Below are positions 25,290-34,474 of a DNA stretch of 64,000 nucleotides, in pieces; position 1 is the stretch's first letter; each line of letters opens with the position of its first letter. The notes beneath the pieces are model-generated. The model searched no databases. It had not been told where the DNA came from and saw nothing but the letters and a program-made list of their open reading frames with translations. The position numbers and the translations under genes are program-made. The stretch lies in the NCBI GenBank assembly GCA_029262065.1, contig JAJDAC010000045.1, positions 1 through 64,000 on the forward strand, read 5' to 3'. Origin of the DNA: Candidatus Krumholzibacteriota bacterium. Its GTDB lineage: Bacteria; Krumholzibacteriota; Krumholzibacteriia; JAJRXK01.

Positions 25290-25690
25290 CCCGGGCCGCG
25301 ATCGCCTCGAAACCCTACGAATTTCGCCCAGTTCAGCCCGCCCTTCACTTTGTGTGGGATTTTCCGTTGACGCCCCAATCCCTTGTGGTAGTTTGCGTCT
25401 CACGCCCCACATGTAGTGGGTGTGCGACCTAAGCGCTGTGATTTCAGGCAATTAGACGGCTCTGTGTAGTTGTCATCACGCCTAGACAACCAGCGCGAAT
25501 CGTAAATCCAGACGACCCCGATACGTCTCTCGCCACGGGCCCCGAAGTGCTCAATGGGCCTGTGTCTTCGTGTCTGTCGTCGCCTGGAGTTCGCGCGCGG
25601 AACGGCCAGGTCGCCGCCGGATATTCAAACCTTCGGCCCGGGGTTTCGACCTCGCGTGGCCGGCTCGGTCACTTTTGGGAAAGGATTCAC
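25290..25690 (+). other. Intergenic leader region upstream of nrdJ
   Basis: This 401-base stretch has no supported gene. It holds the candidate promoter at 25367-25394, an inverted repeat CCCAC-ATGTA-GTGGG soon after it, and then a leader of nearly 300 bases. I looked for a cobalamin riboswitch because NrdJ needs B12 but could not recognise its conserved boxes. Confidence 0.5.
25367..25394 (+). promoter_or_regulatory. Candidate promoter of nrdJ
   Basis: TTGACG (25367-25372), 16 bases, then TAGTTT (25389-25394). It would give a 5' leader of nearly 300 bases. Confidence 0.35.
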
Positions 25691-28459
25691 ATGGCTGCCC
25701 GAGACACCAGCACCGCGTCCAAGACCACTACCCGTTCCAAGGCTCCCAGTCAGGGACGGATCGAGGTCGCACGTCGGTTCACCCAGCCGGGCCGCCCGGT
25801 CTTCGAGACGTTGGAATGGGAGCTCCGCACCGCTACCATCACCGACGACCAGGGTCAGGTGCTGTTCGAACAGCATGACGTGGAAGTTCCGCGCGCCTGG
25901 AGCCAGCTCGCCACCAACGTGGTGGTATCGAAGTATTTCCGCGGCGCGGTCGGTACCCCGGGTCGCGAGAGCAGCGTGCGTCAGCTCATCGGTCGGGTCG
26001 TCGATACCATCAGCGGTTGGGGCGACAAGGGTGGTTACTTCGCCAGCCCCGATGATCGCGATTCCTTCCGCGAAGAACTCACACACCTCCTGGTGCACCA
26101 GAAGCTGTGCTTCAACAGCCCGGTCTGGTTCAACGTCGGCGTCGAAGAGAAGCCGCAGTGCTCAGCGTGCTTCATCAACTCGGTCGAGGACTCCATGGGT
26201 TCCATCATGGATCTCGCCAAGACCGAAGGCATGCTCTTCAAATGGGGTTCGGGCACCGGCACCAACCTCTCGCCGCTGCGCAGCAGCAAGGAGACCCTGA
26301 CCACCGGTGGCGTGGCTAGTGGGCCGGTCAGTTTCATGAAGGGCTTCGATGCCTTCGCCGGCGTCATCAAGAGCGGTGGCAAGACGCGTCGCGCCGCCAA
26401 GATGGTCATCCTGGACATCGACCATCCCGACATTGCTGACTTCATCACCTGCAAGGTCAGCGAAGAGAAGAAGGCCTGGGCCCTGATCGAGGCCGGCTAC
26501 GACGGAAGTTTCCAGGGCGAGGCCTACAGCTCGGTGTTTTTCCAGAACAGCAACAATTCGGTGCGGGTGACCGACGACTTCATGCGCGCGGTGCAGGAAG
26601 ACGGCGACTGGTCGCTGCTGGCCCGCCGCGACGGCCGTTCGGTCGAGACGGTGAAAGCGCGCGACATGATGCGTCTCATCTCAGATTGCACCTACGCCTG
26701 CGGTGATCCGGGCATGCAGTACGACACCACGGTCAACGATTGGCACACCTGCAAGACCACCGATCGCATCTACGCGAGCAACCCCTGCAGCGAGTACATG
26801 TTCCTCAACGACACTGCGTGCAATCTGGCGTCGTTGAACCTCATGAAATACCGCGACGACAAGGGTGAGTTCGAAGTCGAGGACTTCGCGCACGCCGTGG
26901 ATCTGTCGATCCTGGCGCAGGAGATCATCGTCGACTTCGCAAGCTATCCGCGTGATCTCATTGCCACCAACAGCCACGACTACCGCCCGTTGGGGCTGGG
27001 TTATGCCAACCTGGGCGCGTTGCTCATGAGCCGTGGTCTGGCCTACGACAGCGACGAAGGGCGCGACTACGCGGCGGCCATCACGTCGCTCATGTGCGGT
27101 CAGGCGTACCGTCAGAGTGCTGAAATCGCCAAGTCCATGGGAGCCTTCGAGGGCTACGGCAAGAACCGTGAGTCCATGTTGGGCGTCATCCAGAAGCACC
27201 GGGCCGCGGCCCATACCATCAATGCCCACCGTGTACCCGAAGCCCTGCTGGACGCCGCACGCACCAGCTGGGACGACGCGTACGCCATGGGTGTGGACTA
27301 CGGCTACAAGAACAGCCAGGTCACGGTGATCGCTCCGACCGGAACCATCGCTTTCATGATGGATTGCGACACCACGGGTATCGAGCCCGATATCGCGCTG
27401 GTGAAATACAAGAAGCTGGTGGGCGGTGGCTTCCTCAAGATCGTCAACAAGACCGTACCGGAAGCCCTGACGCGGCTGGGGTACGAAGCCGACCAGGTAG
27501 CGGACATCATTGCCCATGTCGATGCCAAAGAGACGATCGAGGGTGCTCCGCACCTGAAGGACGAGCACCTGTCGGTGTTCGACTGCGCGCTCAAGCCGCA
27601 GAACGGCCAGCGTTCGATTGGCTACATGGGTCACGTGCGCATGATGGCCGCGGCCCAACCGTTCTTGTCGGGTGCCATCAGCAAGACGGTGAACATGCCC
27701 GAGGACTGCACCGTCGAAGATATCGAGACCACCTACCTGGAAGCGTGGAAGCTGGGGCTCAAGGCCATCGCGATCTACCGCGACGGAAGCAAGAAGCTGC
27801 AGCCCATGAACACCAACCGCAGCAAGAGCGACGACCATCTCAAGGGCGGAAAGGCCGAAACGCGAGGCCCCGTGCGTCGACGGTTGCCGGACGAGCGTGC
27901 GGCCATCACGCACAAGTTCTCGATCGCCGGCCACGAAGGTTACTTCACGGTGGGTCAGTTCGAGGACGGTTCGCCCGGCGAGTTGTTCGTGCGCATGGCC
28001 AAGGAGGGTTCGGTCATAAGCGGTCTCATGGACAGCTTTGCCACCGCGGTCTCGATCATGTTGCAGTACCAGGTACCGCTGGAGGTGCTGTGCAACAAGT
28101 TTACCAACAGCCGCTTCGAGCCCAGTGGTTTCACCACCAACAAACAGATCCCGATCGCCAAGAGCATCATGGATTACATCTTCCGCTGGTTGGAGATCAA
28201 ATTCATTGATCCCGCTCCCAAGGGGGATGTCGCCGTGGCCAGGGTCGCGGCGACGGAAGCAACCGAGCCGGAAGTAAACGGCAAGGCCAACGGTTCTACC
28301 GCGACCGACCCTGGAGCCAACGGTGGTCGCGTCATCTCGGCCGACGAGCTTCGCGTCCAAAGCGATGCGCCGCCCTGTGCGGAGTGCGGTTCGGTGATGG
28401 TGCCCAACGGTAGCTGCTACCGTTGCATCAACTGCGGCGGCACCAGCGGCTGTAGCTGA
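25691..28459 (+). CDS. nrdJ: Adenosylcobalamin-dependent (class II) ribonucleoside-diphosphate reductase
   Basis: The product is 922 residues. It converts ribonucleotides to deoxyribonucleotides without oxygen, using adenosylcobalamin. The catalytic loop NPCSEYMFLNDTACNLASLN (~363-382) carries Asn, Cys and Glu; the first redox cysteine lies in QCSACFINS (~155). The C-terminus has the class II zinc-ribbon/redox tail, CAECG ... CYRCINCGGTSGCS (~895-922). The ATG at 25691 has AAAGGA seven bases upstream and begins the usual N-terminus; the frame runs 48 codons further upstream without support. A strong terminator follows. No nrdA/B or nrdD is seen in the window. Confidence 0.95.
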   Translation: MAARDTSTASKTTTRSKAPSQGRIEVARRFTQPGRPVFETLEWELRTATITDDQGQVLFEQHDVEVPRAWSQLATNVVVSKYFRGAVGTPGRESSVRQLIGRVVDTISGWGDKGGYFASPDDRDSFREELTHLLVHQKLCFNSPVWFNVGVEEKPQCSACFINSVEDSMGSIMDLAKTEGMLFKWGSGTGTNLSPLRSSKETLTTGGVASGPVSFMKGFDAFAGVIKSGGKTRRAAKMVILDIDHPDIADFITCKVSEEKKAWALIEAGYDGSFQGEAYSSVFFQNSNNSVRVTDDFMRAVQEDGDWSLLARRDGRSVETVKARDMMRLISDCTYACGDPGMQYDTTVNDWHTCKTTDRIYASNPCSEYMFLNDTACNLASLNLMKYRDDKGEFEVEDFAHAVDLSILAQEIIVDFASYPRDLIATNSHDYRPLGLGYANLGALLMSRGLAYDSDEGRDYAAAITSLMCGQAYRQSAEIAKSMGAFEGYGKNRESMLGVIQKHRAAAHTINAHRVPEALLDAARTSWDDAYAMGVDYGYKNSQVTVIAPTGTIAFMMDCDTTGIEPDIALVKYKKLVGGGFLKIVNKTVPEALTRLGYEADQVADIIAHVDAKETIEGAPHLKDEHLSVFDCALKPQNGQRSIGYMGHVRMMAAAQPFLSGAISKTVNMPEDCTVEDIETTYLEAWKLGLKAIAIYRDGSKKLQPMNTNRSKSDDHLKGGKAETRGPVRRRLPDERAAITHKFSIAGHEGYFTVGQFEDGSPGELFVRMAKEGSVISGLMDSFATAVSIMLQYQVPLEVLCNKFTNSRFEPSGFTTNKQIPIAKSIMDYIFRWLEIKFIDPAPKGDVAVARVAATEATEPEVNGKANGSTATDPGANGGRVISADELRVQSDAPPCAECGSVMVPNGSCYRCINCGGTSGCS

Positions 28460-28494
28460 TGCGCGCGGCGGAAACCTGGAACTGAGGCAGGCGC

Positions 28495-28532
28495 GGGCGG
28501 GCTTCTCGAAAGAGGGCCCGCCCTTGTTTTTT
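28495..28532 (+). terminator. Rho-independent terminator after nrdJ
   Basis: GGGCGGGC (28495-28502) pairs with GCCCGCCC (28516-28523); an inner CTC-GAAA-GAG makes a GNRA-type loop. The T-rich run TTGTTTTTT follows at once. Confidence 0.88.
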
Positions 28533-28551
28533 GGTGCTTCTTCTCACGGTA

Positions 28552-28580
28552 GGGGCGGCGGGAAGATGGCCGCCCCTTGT
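28552..28580 (+). terminator. Second hairpin after nrdJ
   Basis: GGGGCGGC (28552-28559) pairs with GCCGCCCC (28569-28576), followed by TTGTT. It lies between two converging genes and may back up the first terminator. Its left arm, within GGTAGGGGCGGC, recurs at 28604-28615. Confidence 0.45.
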
Positions 28581-28599
28581 TGCCTCGTGGTACGACTTC

Positions 28600-29103
28600 T
28601 TAAGGTAGGGGCGGCCACACCTCGTCGAGTGTGTTGTCGAAATCCAGATCCAGGCCCAGACCTATGTCAAAGCCCACGCTGGGGTTTGTATTGTGGGCTT
28701 CCAGCGTCGCCCGGATGAAGGCGACTACCGGCGCGTTTGGCGAGGCCGGGGGCGGGTTGGGGTCGACCCACAGGTCGAGCGGAATGAACACTGCAACCAG
28801 GCGGCCACGGTCGCCGTCGGGGATCAATTCGAAGACGTGGCCTTCCACTTCCTGGCGCCCGTTGGCGTCCAGGCCGTGGAGCTGGGTTCCGTCCCAGTAG
28901 CGCAGAGTGACAGTGGGGGTCTCGTAGGGAAGCTCATTGGCGGGCCACTGGCCGCGGTCGGGATCGCGTAGCAGGGCCTGGATGTTGGTCGGTGGATCTG
29001 GTCGCGTGATCTTGACGTTGCTGCAGCTGGCCACGGCAAGGATCGTGGCCGCGCACGTGAGTGCGCGGGCGTGTCGTAGGATGAACAAGATCGACCTGAG
29101 CAT
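28600..29103 (-). CDS. Small lipoprotein of unknown function
   Basis: The product is 167 residues. A lipoprotein signal (ILRHARALTCAATILAVASC) ends in the lipobox VASC. The mature part is hydrophilic, with a repeated LGLDLDF-like acidic tail and no recognisable domain; envelope location is likely. The ATG at 29103 begins the signal peptide, so the longer frame upstream is not needed. It is divergent from the MoeB-like gene. Confidence 0.55.
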   Translation of the reverse strand: MLRSILFILRHARALTCAATILAVASCSNVKITRPDPPTNIQALLRDPDRGQWPANELPYETPTVTLRYWDGTQLHGLDANGRQEVEGHVFELIPDGDRGRLVAVFIPLDLWVDPNPPPASPNAPVVAFIRATLEAHNTNPSVGFDIGLGLDLDFDNTLDEVWPPLP

Positions 29104-29243
29104 GGGGCTGGTGCACTCCCGGGGGATGGTTGCTGAATGCTCCCCCACGAAAATACAAACGGAGACCCGGGAACCACAAGGGTCTGGGCGCCTCGCTGGC
29201 CGTGGTGTTACCCTGAGCCCCACCATCGTCGGAAAGGATCAAT

Positions 29244-30479
29244 ATGGCCTCGTCGTTGCCACCGTTGGGTGCCCCCGGGCACGTGGCGCTCGAAAAACTC
29301 CAGCCCGAAGAGACCCGTCGCTACGGGCGTCACCTGATCCTGTCCGAGATCGGAGTGGAGGGGCAGGAGCGGTTGAAGTCTTCCCGGGTCCTCCTGGTGG
29401 GGGCGGGTGGTCTGGGTTCGCCCATGGCCCTCTACCTGGCCGCGGCTGGAGTGGGCACGCTGGGCCTGGTCGACTTCGACACCGTGGACGAAACCAATCT
29501 GCATCGCCAGCTTCTGCATGGTACCGCCGACGTTGGCCGTCCCAAGCTCGACAGCGCACGCGACCGGCTGCGAGAGGTGAACCCTCACGTGACCCTCGAG
29601 TGTCACGAGATGCGCCTGGACGCCAGCAACGCGGCCCAACTGGTGGCGGGCTACGATCTGGTGGCCGATGGCAGCGATAATTTCGGTACCCGGTACCTGG
29701 TGAACGACGCCTGCGTGATGGCGGGCAAAACCAACGTGTGGGGCGCGGTGTTCCAGTTCGAGGGTCAGGTCTCGGTGTTTGGCGCGCCAGATGGCCCATG
29801 CTATCGCTGTCTGTATCCCGACCCGCCGCCGCCGGGCTCGGTGCCCAATTGCGCCGAGGGCGGCGTGCTGGGCGTGCTGCCTGGCATCATCGGACTTCTG
29901 CAGGCCAATGAGGTCATCAAGTTGTTGTTGGGAATCGGCGAACCGCTGGTGGGCCGGCTGTCGCTGTTCGACGCGCTGAACGGTGGCTTTCGTGAGGTGC
30001 GCCTGGCCAAGGATCCGCAGTGTCCGGTTTGCGGCGAACGACCCAGCGTGACCGAACTGGTCGAGTACGAGGGGTACTGTGAAGTGGTGCCCCTCTCCGA
30101 CGCCGCGACCTCCGAGCCGGCTATTTCCGAAGCCACCCCGGTTGGGTCGGCCGAGCTCCTACCGTTCGACATTCCGGTACAGGAACTGGCGTCACGCCGT
30201 GACGCCCCCGACGCTCCCGTGATCCTCGATGTGCGGACGCAACAGGAACGCGCCATCGCCAGCGTCGATGGGTCGATCTGGATCCCGATGCACGAGCTGC
30301 CCCAGCGCCTGCAGGAAATCGAGTCCCAACGCGAGGTGGCCGTTCTGTGCCACAGCGGAATTCGTAGCACGCAGGTCGTGCATTTTCTTCGTCAACAGGG
30401 TTTCGATCGTTCGCGTAATATCGCGGGCGGTATCGACCGGTGGTCGGTCGAAGTCGATTCCTCAGTTCCTCGTTATTGA
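29244..30479 (+). CDS. ThiF/MoeB adenylyltransferase fused to a rhodanese domain (MoeZ/MOCS3-like)
   Basis: The product is 411 residues. Residues 1-~270 form an E1-like adenylyltransferase: RYGRHLILSEIGVEGQ, the nucleotide loop LLVGAGGLGSP (~50), DADN-type DGSDNFGTRYL, zinc cysteines CYRC and CPVC, and the conserved cysteine in NCAEGGVLG. Residues ~295-411 are a rhodanese with the active cysteine in VLCHSGIRS (~368). Such fusions adenylate and then sulfurate small ubiquitin-like sulfur carriers (MoaD, ThiS, CysO types). No carrier gene is nearby. The start ATG has GGAAAGGA upstream. It ends 11 bp before pyk. Confidence 0.9.
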   Translation: MASSLPPLGAPGHVALEKLQPEETRRYGRHLILSEIGVEGQERLKSSRVLLVGAGGLGSPMALYLAAAGVGTLGLVDFDTVDETNLHRQLLHGTADVGRPKLDSARDRLREVNPHVTLECHEMRLDASNAAQLVAGYDLVADGSDNFGTRYLVNDACVMAGKTNVWGAVFQFEGQVSVFGAPDGPCYRCLYPDPPPPGSVPNCAEGGVLGVLPGIIGLLQANEVIKLLLGIGEPLVGRLSLFDALNGGFREVRLAKDPQCPVCGERPSVTELVEYEGYCEVVPLSDAATSEPAISEATPVGSAELLPFDIPVQELASRRDAPDAPVILDVRTQQERAIASVDGSIWIPMHELPQRLQEIESQREVAVLCHSGIRSTQVVHFLRQQGFDRSRNIAGGIDRWSVEVDSSVPRY

Positions 30480-30490
30480 AGCAAGGCCAA

Positions 30491-31951
30491 GTGAACGCTC
30501 TCTCTCAGTTTCGTCATACCAAGATCGTCGCCACGCTGGGCCCGGCCAGCTGCAAGCCCGAAACCATCGGTGACCTGATTGCCGCGGGCGTGGACATGTT
30601 TCGACTGAATGCGAGTCACGGTGACCACGAATTCTTCGCCGAGATGGTCAATCACATTCGCGCGGCCAGTCGTGACCAGGGTCGCGAGGTGGCGGTTCTC
30701 ATGGATCTGCGTGGACCAAAAATCCGTGTGGGCGCGTTGACCAACGACGAGCCGGTCGAACTGAAGGTCGGAGCCGAGCTGCGCATTACCACGCGGTCCG
30801 TCGAAGGCACGCCGGAGTGCATTCCCTGTACCTACGCAGGTCTGCCCCACGACGTGGAAGCTGGGGATCAGATTCTGTTGGACGACGGCCTCATGGAGCT
30901 CGAAGTACTGAGGGTCGAGCAGCTGGCGGAGGTGGTGTGCCGAGTCGTGGTGGGGGGGATGCTCAAACCCAACAAGGGCATCAACGTGCCTGGTCGCGCG
31001 CTTTCGGCCCGGGCCTTCGACGAAAAGGATCTGCGCGATCTGGACAGCGCTATTTCGCTCGACGTGGATTGGGTGGCGCTCTCGTTCGTGCGTCGTCCCG
31101 AAGACGTGCGTCAACTGCGCGACGAAATGCAGAACCGCGGGGGGCGGATTCCCATCATCGCCAAGATCGAAAAACCCCAGGCGATCGATGCCATCGATCA
31201 GATTCTGGCGGCCAGCGACGGAATCATGGTGGCGCGAGGTGACCTGGGAGTGGAGGTAGAGCCCGAGCGGGTTCCCACCCTGCAGAAGATGCTCATCCAC
31301 AAGGCCAACGAATGGGGCGTGCCGGTGATCACGGCCACCCAGATGCTCGAGTCCATGATCGAGAACAACCGGCCCACGCGGGCCGAAGCCAGCGATGTCG
31401 CCAACGCCATCCTGGACGGTACGGATGCCGTCATGCTGTCGGGCGAGACGGCGGCGGGAAAGCACCCCTTGGCCGCCGTACGAATAATGGGCCGCATTGC
31501 CCAGCAGGTGGAAGAATCGTCGTTCTATCGCAAGCGGCGCGAGGAAACGCCCGAGCTGGCCCGCTTCAGTCCCGAGACGCGCGCGGTGGCGCGGGCCGCG
31601 CGCGAGGTCGCTCGTTCCACGGTGCACGAGACCATCGTCATCTACACGATGAGCGGTACCACCGCATTGGTGCAGAGCAAGTTGTTGGCGTCGGGGCGAC
31701 TGGTCGTGCTGTGTCCCGACCCGCGGGTCTGCCGGCGCATGTCACTGTACCGTGGGGCATTGCCCCTGTTCAGCGAGTTCTACTCCAGCACCGACGAGTT
31801 GCTACGCGCCGGCGACATCCAGCTGCTGAATCACCGCGTCGCCCAGCCGGGCGAAACCGTGGTGGTCATTGGCGGTACCATGCAGTTCGCGGGCGCCACC
31901 AACATGTTGCAGTTGAGGGTGGTGGGGCTGGCTGATGTGGCCGAGGAGTAG
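30491..31951 (+). CDS. pyk: Pyruvate kinase
   Basis: The product is 486 residues, a normal length. Motifs include KIVATLGPAS at the start, MFRLNASHGDHE, LMDLRGPKIRVG, the signature IIAKIEKPQAID with the catalytic Lys, and MVARGDLGVE, ATQMLESM and DGTDAVMLSGETAAGK. The C-terminal allosteric domain is complete. It makes pyruvate and ATP from phosphoenolpyruvate and ADP in glycolysis. The GTG at 30491 fits family starts. The 3' end overlaps the cytochrome gene by 17 bases. Confidence 0.96.
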   Translation: MNALSQFRHTKIVATLGPASCKPETIGDLIAAGVDMFRLNASHGDHEFFAEMVNHIRAASRDQGREVAVLMDLRGPKIRVGALTNDEPVELKVGAELRITTRSVEGTPECIPCTYAGLPHDVEAGDQILLDDGLMELEVLRVEQLAEVVCRVVVGGMLKPNKGINVPGRALSARAFDEKDLRDLDSAISLDVDWVALSFVRRPEDVRQLRDEMQNRGGRIPIIAKIEKPQAIDAIDQILAASDGIMVARGDLGVEVEPERVPTLQKMLIHKANEWGVPVITATQMLESMIENNRPTRAEASDVANAILDGTDAVMLSGETAAGKHPLAAVRIMGRIAQQVEESSFYRKRREETPELARFSPETRAVARAAREVARSTVHETIVIYTMSGTTALVQSKLLASGRLVVLCPDPRVCRRMSLYRGALPLFSEFYSSTDELLRAGDIQLLNHRVAQPGETVVVIGGTMQFAGATNMLQLRVVGLADVAEE

Positions 31952-32312
31952 GCGCTCGTTCACCGCCAAGGCCGTGGCTCTGGCTGCGCTAGGGGTGGCG
32001 GCGTTCGCGGCCTGCCAGAGCGAGCCGCAATACCCACCGACGGCCGAAGGCCTGTATCTCGCTCATTGTGCGCGTTGTCACGAAGTGGACGGAAGCTCGG
32101 CCACGTCGTCGGATCTGGCCGGCTACCTCGTCGATCTGCGCGAGCCGGTGTTCCAGAACAACGTCCCCGACGCGGAGATCGCCCACATCATCGAATTCGG
32201 CCAGGGCAAGATGCAGGGGATTGCCGGGTTGCACCCGGCCGAGGTAGAGTCCCTGGTGCTTCACGTGCGGCACCTGGGCCGGGCCGCGGTCGAAGCAGGG
32301 GCCCAACCGTGA
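31935..32312 (+). CDS. Small c-type cytochrome lipoprotein
   Basis: The product is 125 residues. The signal ends in a lipobox (FAAC), and the mature part carries one heme site CARCH, followed by a distal methionine candidate in GQGKMQG. It is a monoheme class I cytochrome c that would be lipid-anchored and periplasm-facing, shuttling electrons. Heme attachment would depend on the Ccm operon at 35-41 kb. It begins inside the end of pyk. Confidence 0.8.
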   Translation: MWPRSRRSFTAKAVALAALGVAAFAACQSEPQYPPTAEGLYLAHCARCHEVDGSSATSSDLAGYLVDLREPVFQNNVPDAEIAHIIEFGQGKMQGIAGLHPAEVESLVLHVRHLGRAAVEAGAQP

Positions 32313-32386
32313 CATCTACGATCTTGTCAGATTTAGCCACACCCGGTCTCGACATGTCCGGGGCGTCCGCCTAGTCTATCCGCACC

Positions 32387-32914
32387 ATGGCACTAGCTCT
32401 AATCGTATGGAATTTCCTGGCGGCCCTCGCGCTCACCGCGGCGGCCGTCGCTGGTATTGGCTCCGCGCGCGATATACTGCCCGTGGACGTATACCCGCGA
32501 ACCCACGTGACGCTCGCGCTCTTCGGCGCCGTCATGATGCTCTTCGGTCACTCCATGACCATCTTCTACTTCGTGGGCACGGGCGTGCGCATGAAGGAGC
32601 TGGTGGCCGAGCACGGCATCACGGAAGATCTCGTCACGCCCACCAAGCGTTTCAAAATGAAGGTTTTTCCTTTCGCGACCATGGCCATGTTGATCACCAT
32701 GATTACCTTCATCATCGGCGGCGGCGTCGACACGGGCACGGTCCCCAGTTGGGTCCACCTGGCGTTGGCCACCGTGGCGCTGATCCTGAACTTCATGGCG
32801 ATGAACAAGGAACTCTGGGCCATCAACGCGAACGTTCGCCTGTTTGACCATCTGGAGCTGCTGGTCGAGGCCAAGGAATCGCCAGCACTCGTTTCGGAGG
32901 AAACAACTTCGTGA
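32387..32914 (+). CDS. Four-helix membrane protein of unknown function
   Basis: The product is 175 residues with about four hydrophobic segments (~1-24, 40-65, 98-120, 124-145). Histidines lie near membrane segments (RTHVTLALFG, MMLFGHSMTI, WVHLALAT), which could bind heme or metal, but no family is recognised. Genes on both sides (the cytochrome c lipoprotein upstream and a barrel overlapped by GTGA downstream) suggest an envelope or electron-transfer unit. Confidence 0.6.
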   Translation: MALALIVWNFLAALALTAAAVAGIGSARDILPVDVYPRTHVTLALFGAVMMLFGHSMTIFYFVGTGVRMKELVAEHGITEDLVTPTKRFKMKVFPFATMAMLITMITFIIGGGVDTGTVPSWVHLALATVALILNFMAMNKELWAINANVRLFDHLELLVEAKESPALVSEETTS

Positions 32915-33420
32915 GCCGATACGGGCAGAACACAATGGCTTTGGTCCTGGGCGTGGCGCTGGCGTCGGTGACCTTTTCGTCGGCGGCCGCGCAGACGTCG
33001 CCGCGCTGGAACGAACCGGAGGACCCCTACGTGGCCGCCATCGGCCTGGCGGGTGGCGCCAGCAGCGGGGCTGGGTTGGCGGTCCGGTGGCCGGGCCTTT
33101 CCCAGACCATGCTGGGTGTCGCCGGGGGCGTGTGGAGCCAAGACGGCGATGTGGACTGGAATGTGGGTCTCGAAGTGAACTGGATCCTGCGTCAGGCGAA
33201 TCGGCTACGCATTTTCGTGGGCCCGTCGGCGGCGTTCTTCTCCGATGACAACGGCGACAACACCGAAGAGGACGTCGACCTGAACATCGCGGTTGGCGTG
33301 GGTATCGAATACCTGATGCGCCCACGCTTCTCGGTGAAGTTCGACGTGGGCTTCACGTACCTGGGCGACGATGGCGATGTATTTCCGCTACCGCAACTCG
33401 GCGTGTTCTTCTACTTCTAG
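32911..33420 (+). CDS. Small outer-membrane beta-barrel-like protein
   Basis: The product is 169 residues. A signal peptide ends near SAAAQ, followed by alternating strands with aromatic ends and a C-terminal VFFYF, as in outer-membrane barrels. An acidic loop DDNGDNTEEDVD sits between strands. Function unknown. It is translationally coupled to the membrane protein upstream. Confidence 0.65.
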   Translation: MSRYGQNTMALVLGVALASVTFSSAAAQTSPRWNEPEDPYVAAIGLAGGASSGAGLAVRWPGLSQTMLGVAGGVWSQDGDVDWNVGLEVNWILRQANRLRIFVGPSAAFFSDDNGDNTEEDVDLNIAVGVGIEYLMRPRFSVKFDVGFTYLGDDGDVFPLPQLGVFFYF

Positions 33421-33452
33421 AAGTCTGATCCAGACCCTGGATGGACGGGCGG

Positions 33453-34292
33453 CTACGAAGCGGCCACGAACTCGAGCTGCTTGACCCGCGGCAGGATTCC
33501 CTGATCGGCGCCTCGCTTCAGCAACTCGCGCACGGCCTTGTCTCCGCTGTCTCCGTAGTCCAGCGTGAAGTTGTTCACGTACATACCCACGAACTTGTCG
33601 GCGCGTGCGGCCGGCATGTTGCGCGCCCACTGCAGCGCGTACTCCAACGCTTCTTCGCGGTTGTCCAGCCCGGCCTGGATAGAAGCCTTCAACACGCGGT
33701 TGATGGTCGGCAGGCGACTCTCGCCCAGGTCCTTGCGAATGGCGTTGCCGCCCAGCGGCAACGGCAGCCCGGTCTCTTCCTTCCACCACACGCCCATGTC
33801 CTGCACCAATTCCAGACCATCATCTTCGTAGGTCAGCTGACCCTCGTGGATGATCAGGCCGGCATCGAACTCGCCCGAGGCCACCTTGCCGGGAATCTGG
33901 TCGAACTCCACTACTTCGGTGTCGACTTCGCCCAGGCATAGTCGCAGCGCCAGGTACGCGGTGGTCATGTGTCCAGGGACCGCCACCGTGAGTCCTTTGA
34001 TGTCGCCGGTGCTGAAGCCGCTGCCCTTGCGGGCCACGATCATGGGACCGTAGCCGTCGCCCATGCTGCTGCCCGTGGGCAGCAAGGCGTATTTGTCGAG
34101 TACGTAGGCGTAGGCGTGGATGGAGATGGCGGTGATGTCCAGCTCGCCGCGCGTGGCCCGTTCGTTGAGCGTCTGGATGTCCTGCAGGATGTGCTCGAAC
34201 GTGTATCCCTCGGTGTCGATCTTGTCCTTGGCCAGGGCCCAGAACATGAATGCGTCGTCGGGGTCGGGGCTATGGCCCAGGGTTAGATGCAT
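33453..34292 (-). CDS. mqnD: 1,4-dihydroxy-6-naphthoate synthase (MqnD) family
   Basis: The product is 279 residues of the MqnA/MqnD periplasmic-binding-protein-like fold. The opening LTLGHSPDPDDAFMFWAL, then DITAISIHAYAY, and EGQLTYEDDGLELVQDMG with GLPLPLGGNAIRK match MqnD. It converts cyclic de-hypoxanthine futalosine to dihydroxynaphthoate in the futalosine route to menaquinone. This implies menaquinone respiration. The ATG at 34292 has GGAG upstream and starts the homology. It is divergent from the ferredoxin gene. Confidence 0.85.
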   Translation of the reverse strand: MHLTLGHSPDPDDAFMFWALAKDKIDTEGYTFEHILQDIQTLNERATRGELDITAISIHAYAYVLDKYALLPTGSSMGDGYGPMIVARKGSGFSTGDIKGLTVAVPGHMTTAYLALRLCLGEVDTEVVEFDQIPGKVASGEFDAGLIIHEGQLTYEDDGLELVQDMGVWWKEETGLPLPLGGNAIRKDLGESRLPTINRVLKASIQAGLDNREEALEYALQWARNMPAARADKFVGMYVNNFTLDYGDSGDKAVRELLKRGADQGILPRVKQLEFVAAS

Positions 34293-34474
34293 CGGCGTCT
34301 CCACGGCTTTCAAAGGAAGTTTGACGAACCCGAAGCTAGCCAAGACCCTGCACCATTGCAACCACTTGCGATCGGCACGGTGTCTGCATACACTCGCGCG
34401 CGTCCCCGCCCGGTTCTTGGGGTGGTTCCTCCCCCCGGCGCACACCCACGGTTCTTCCCTTCGGAGCCCCTCCC

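Noticed and set aside
23913-25451. 512-codon minus-strand frame opposite the SirB1-like and phosphatase genes
   Set aside because: Shadow of two genes with clear family motifs. No recognisable protein features.
25400-25690. Cobalamin riboswitch ahead of nrdJ
   Set aside because: I looked for the B12-box and core sequences and did not find a convincing set; only the leader length fits.
26681-28360. 559-codon minus-strand frame inside nrdJ
   Set aside because: Mirror of the reductase reading frame with biased composition.
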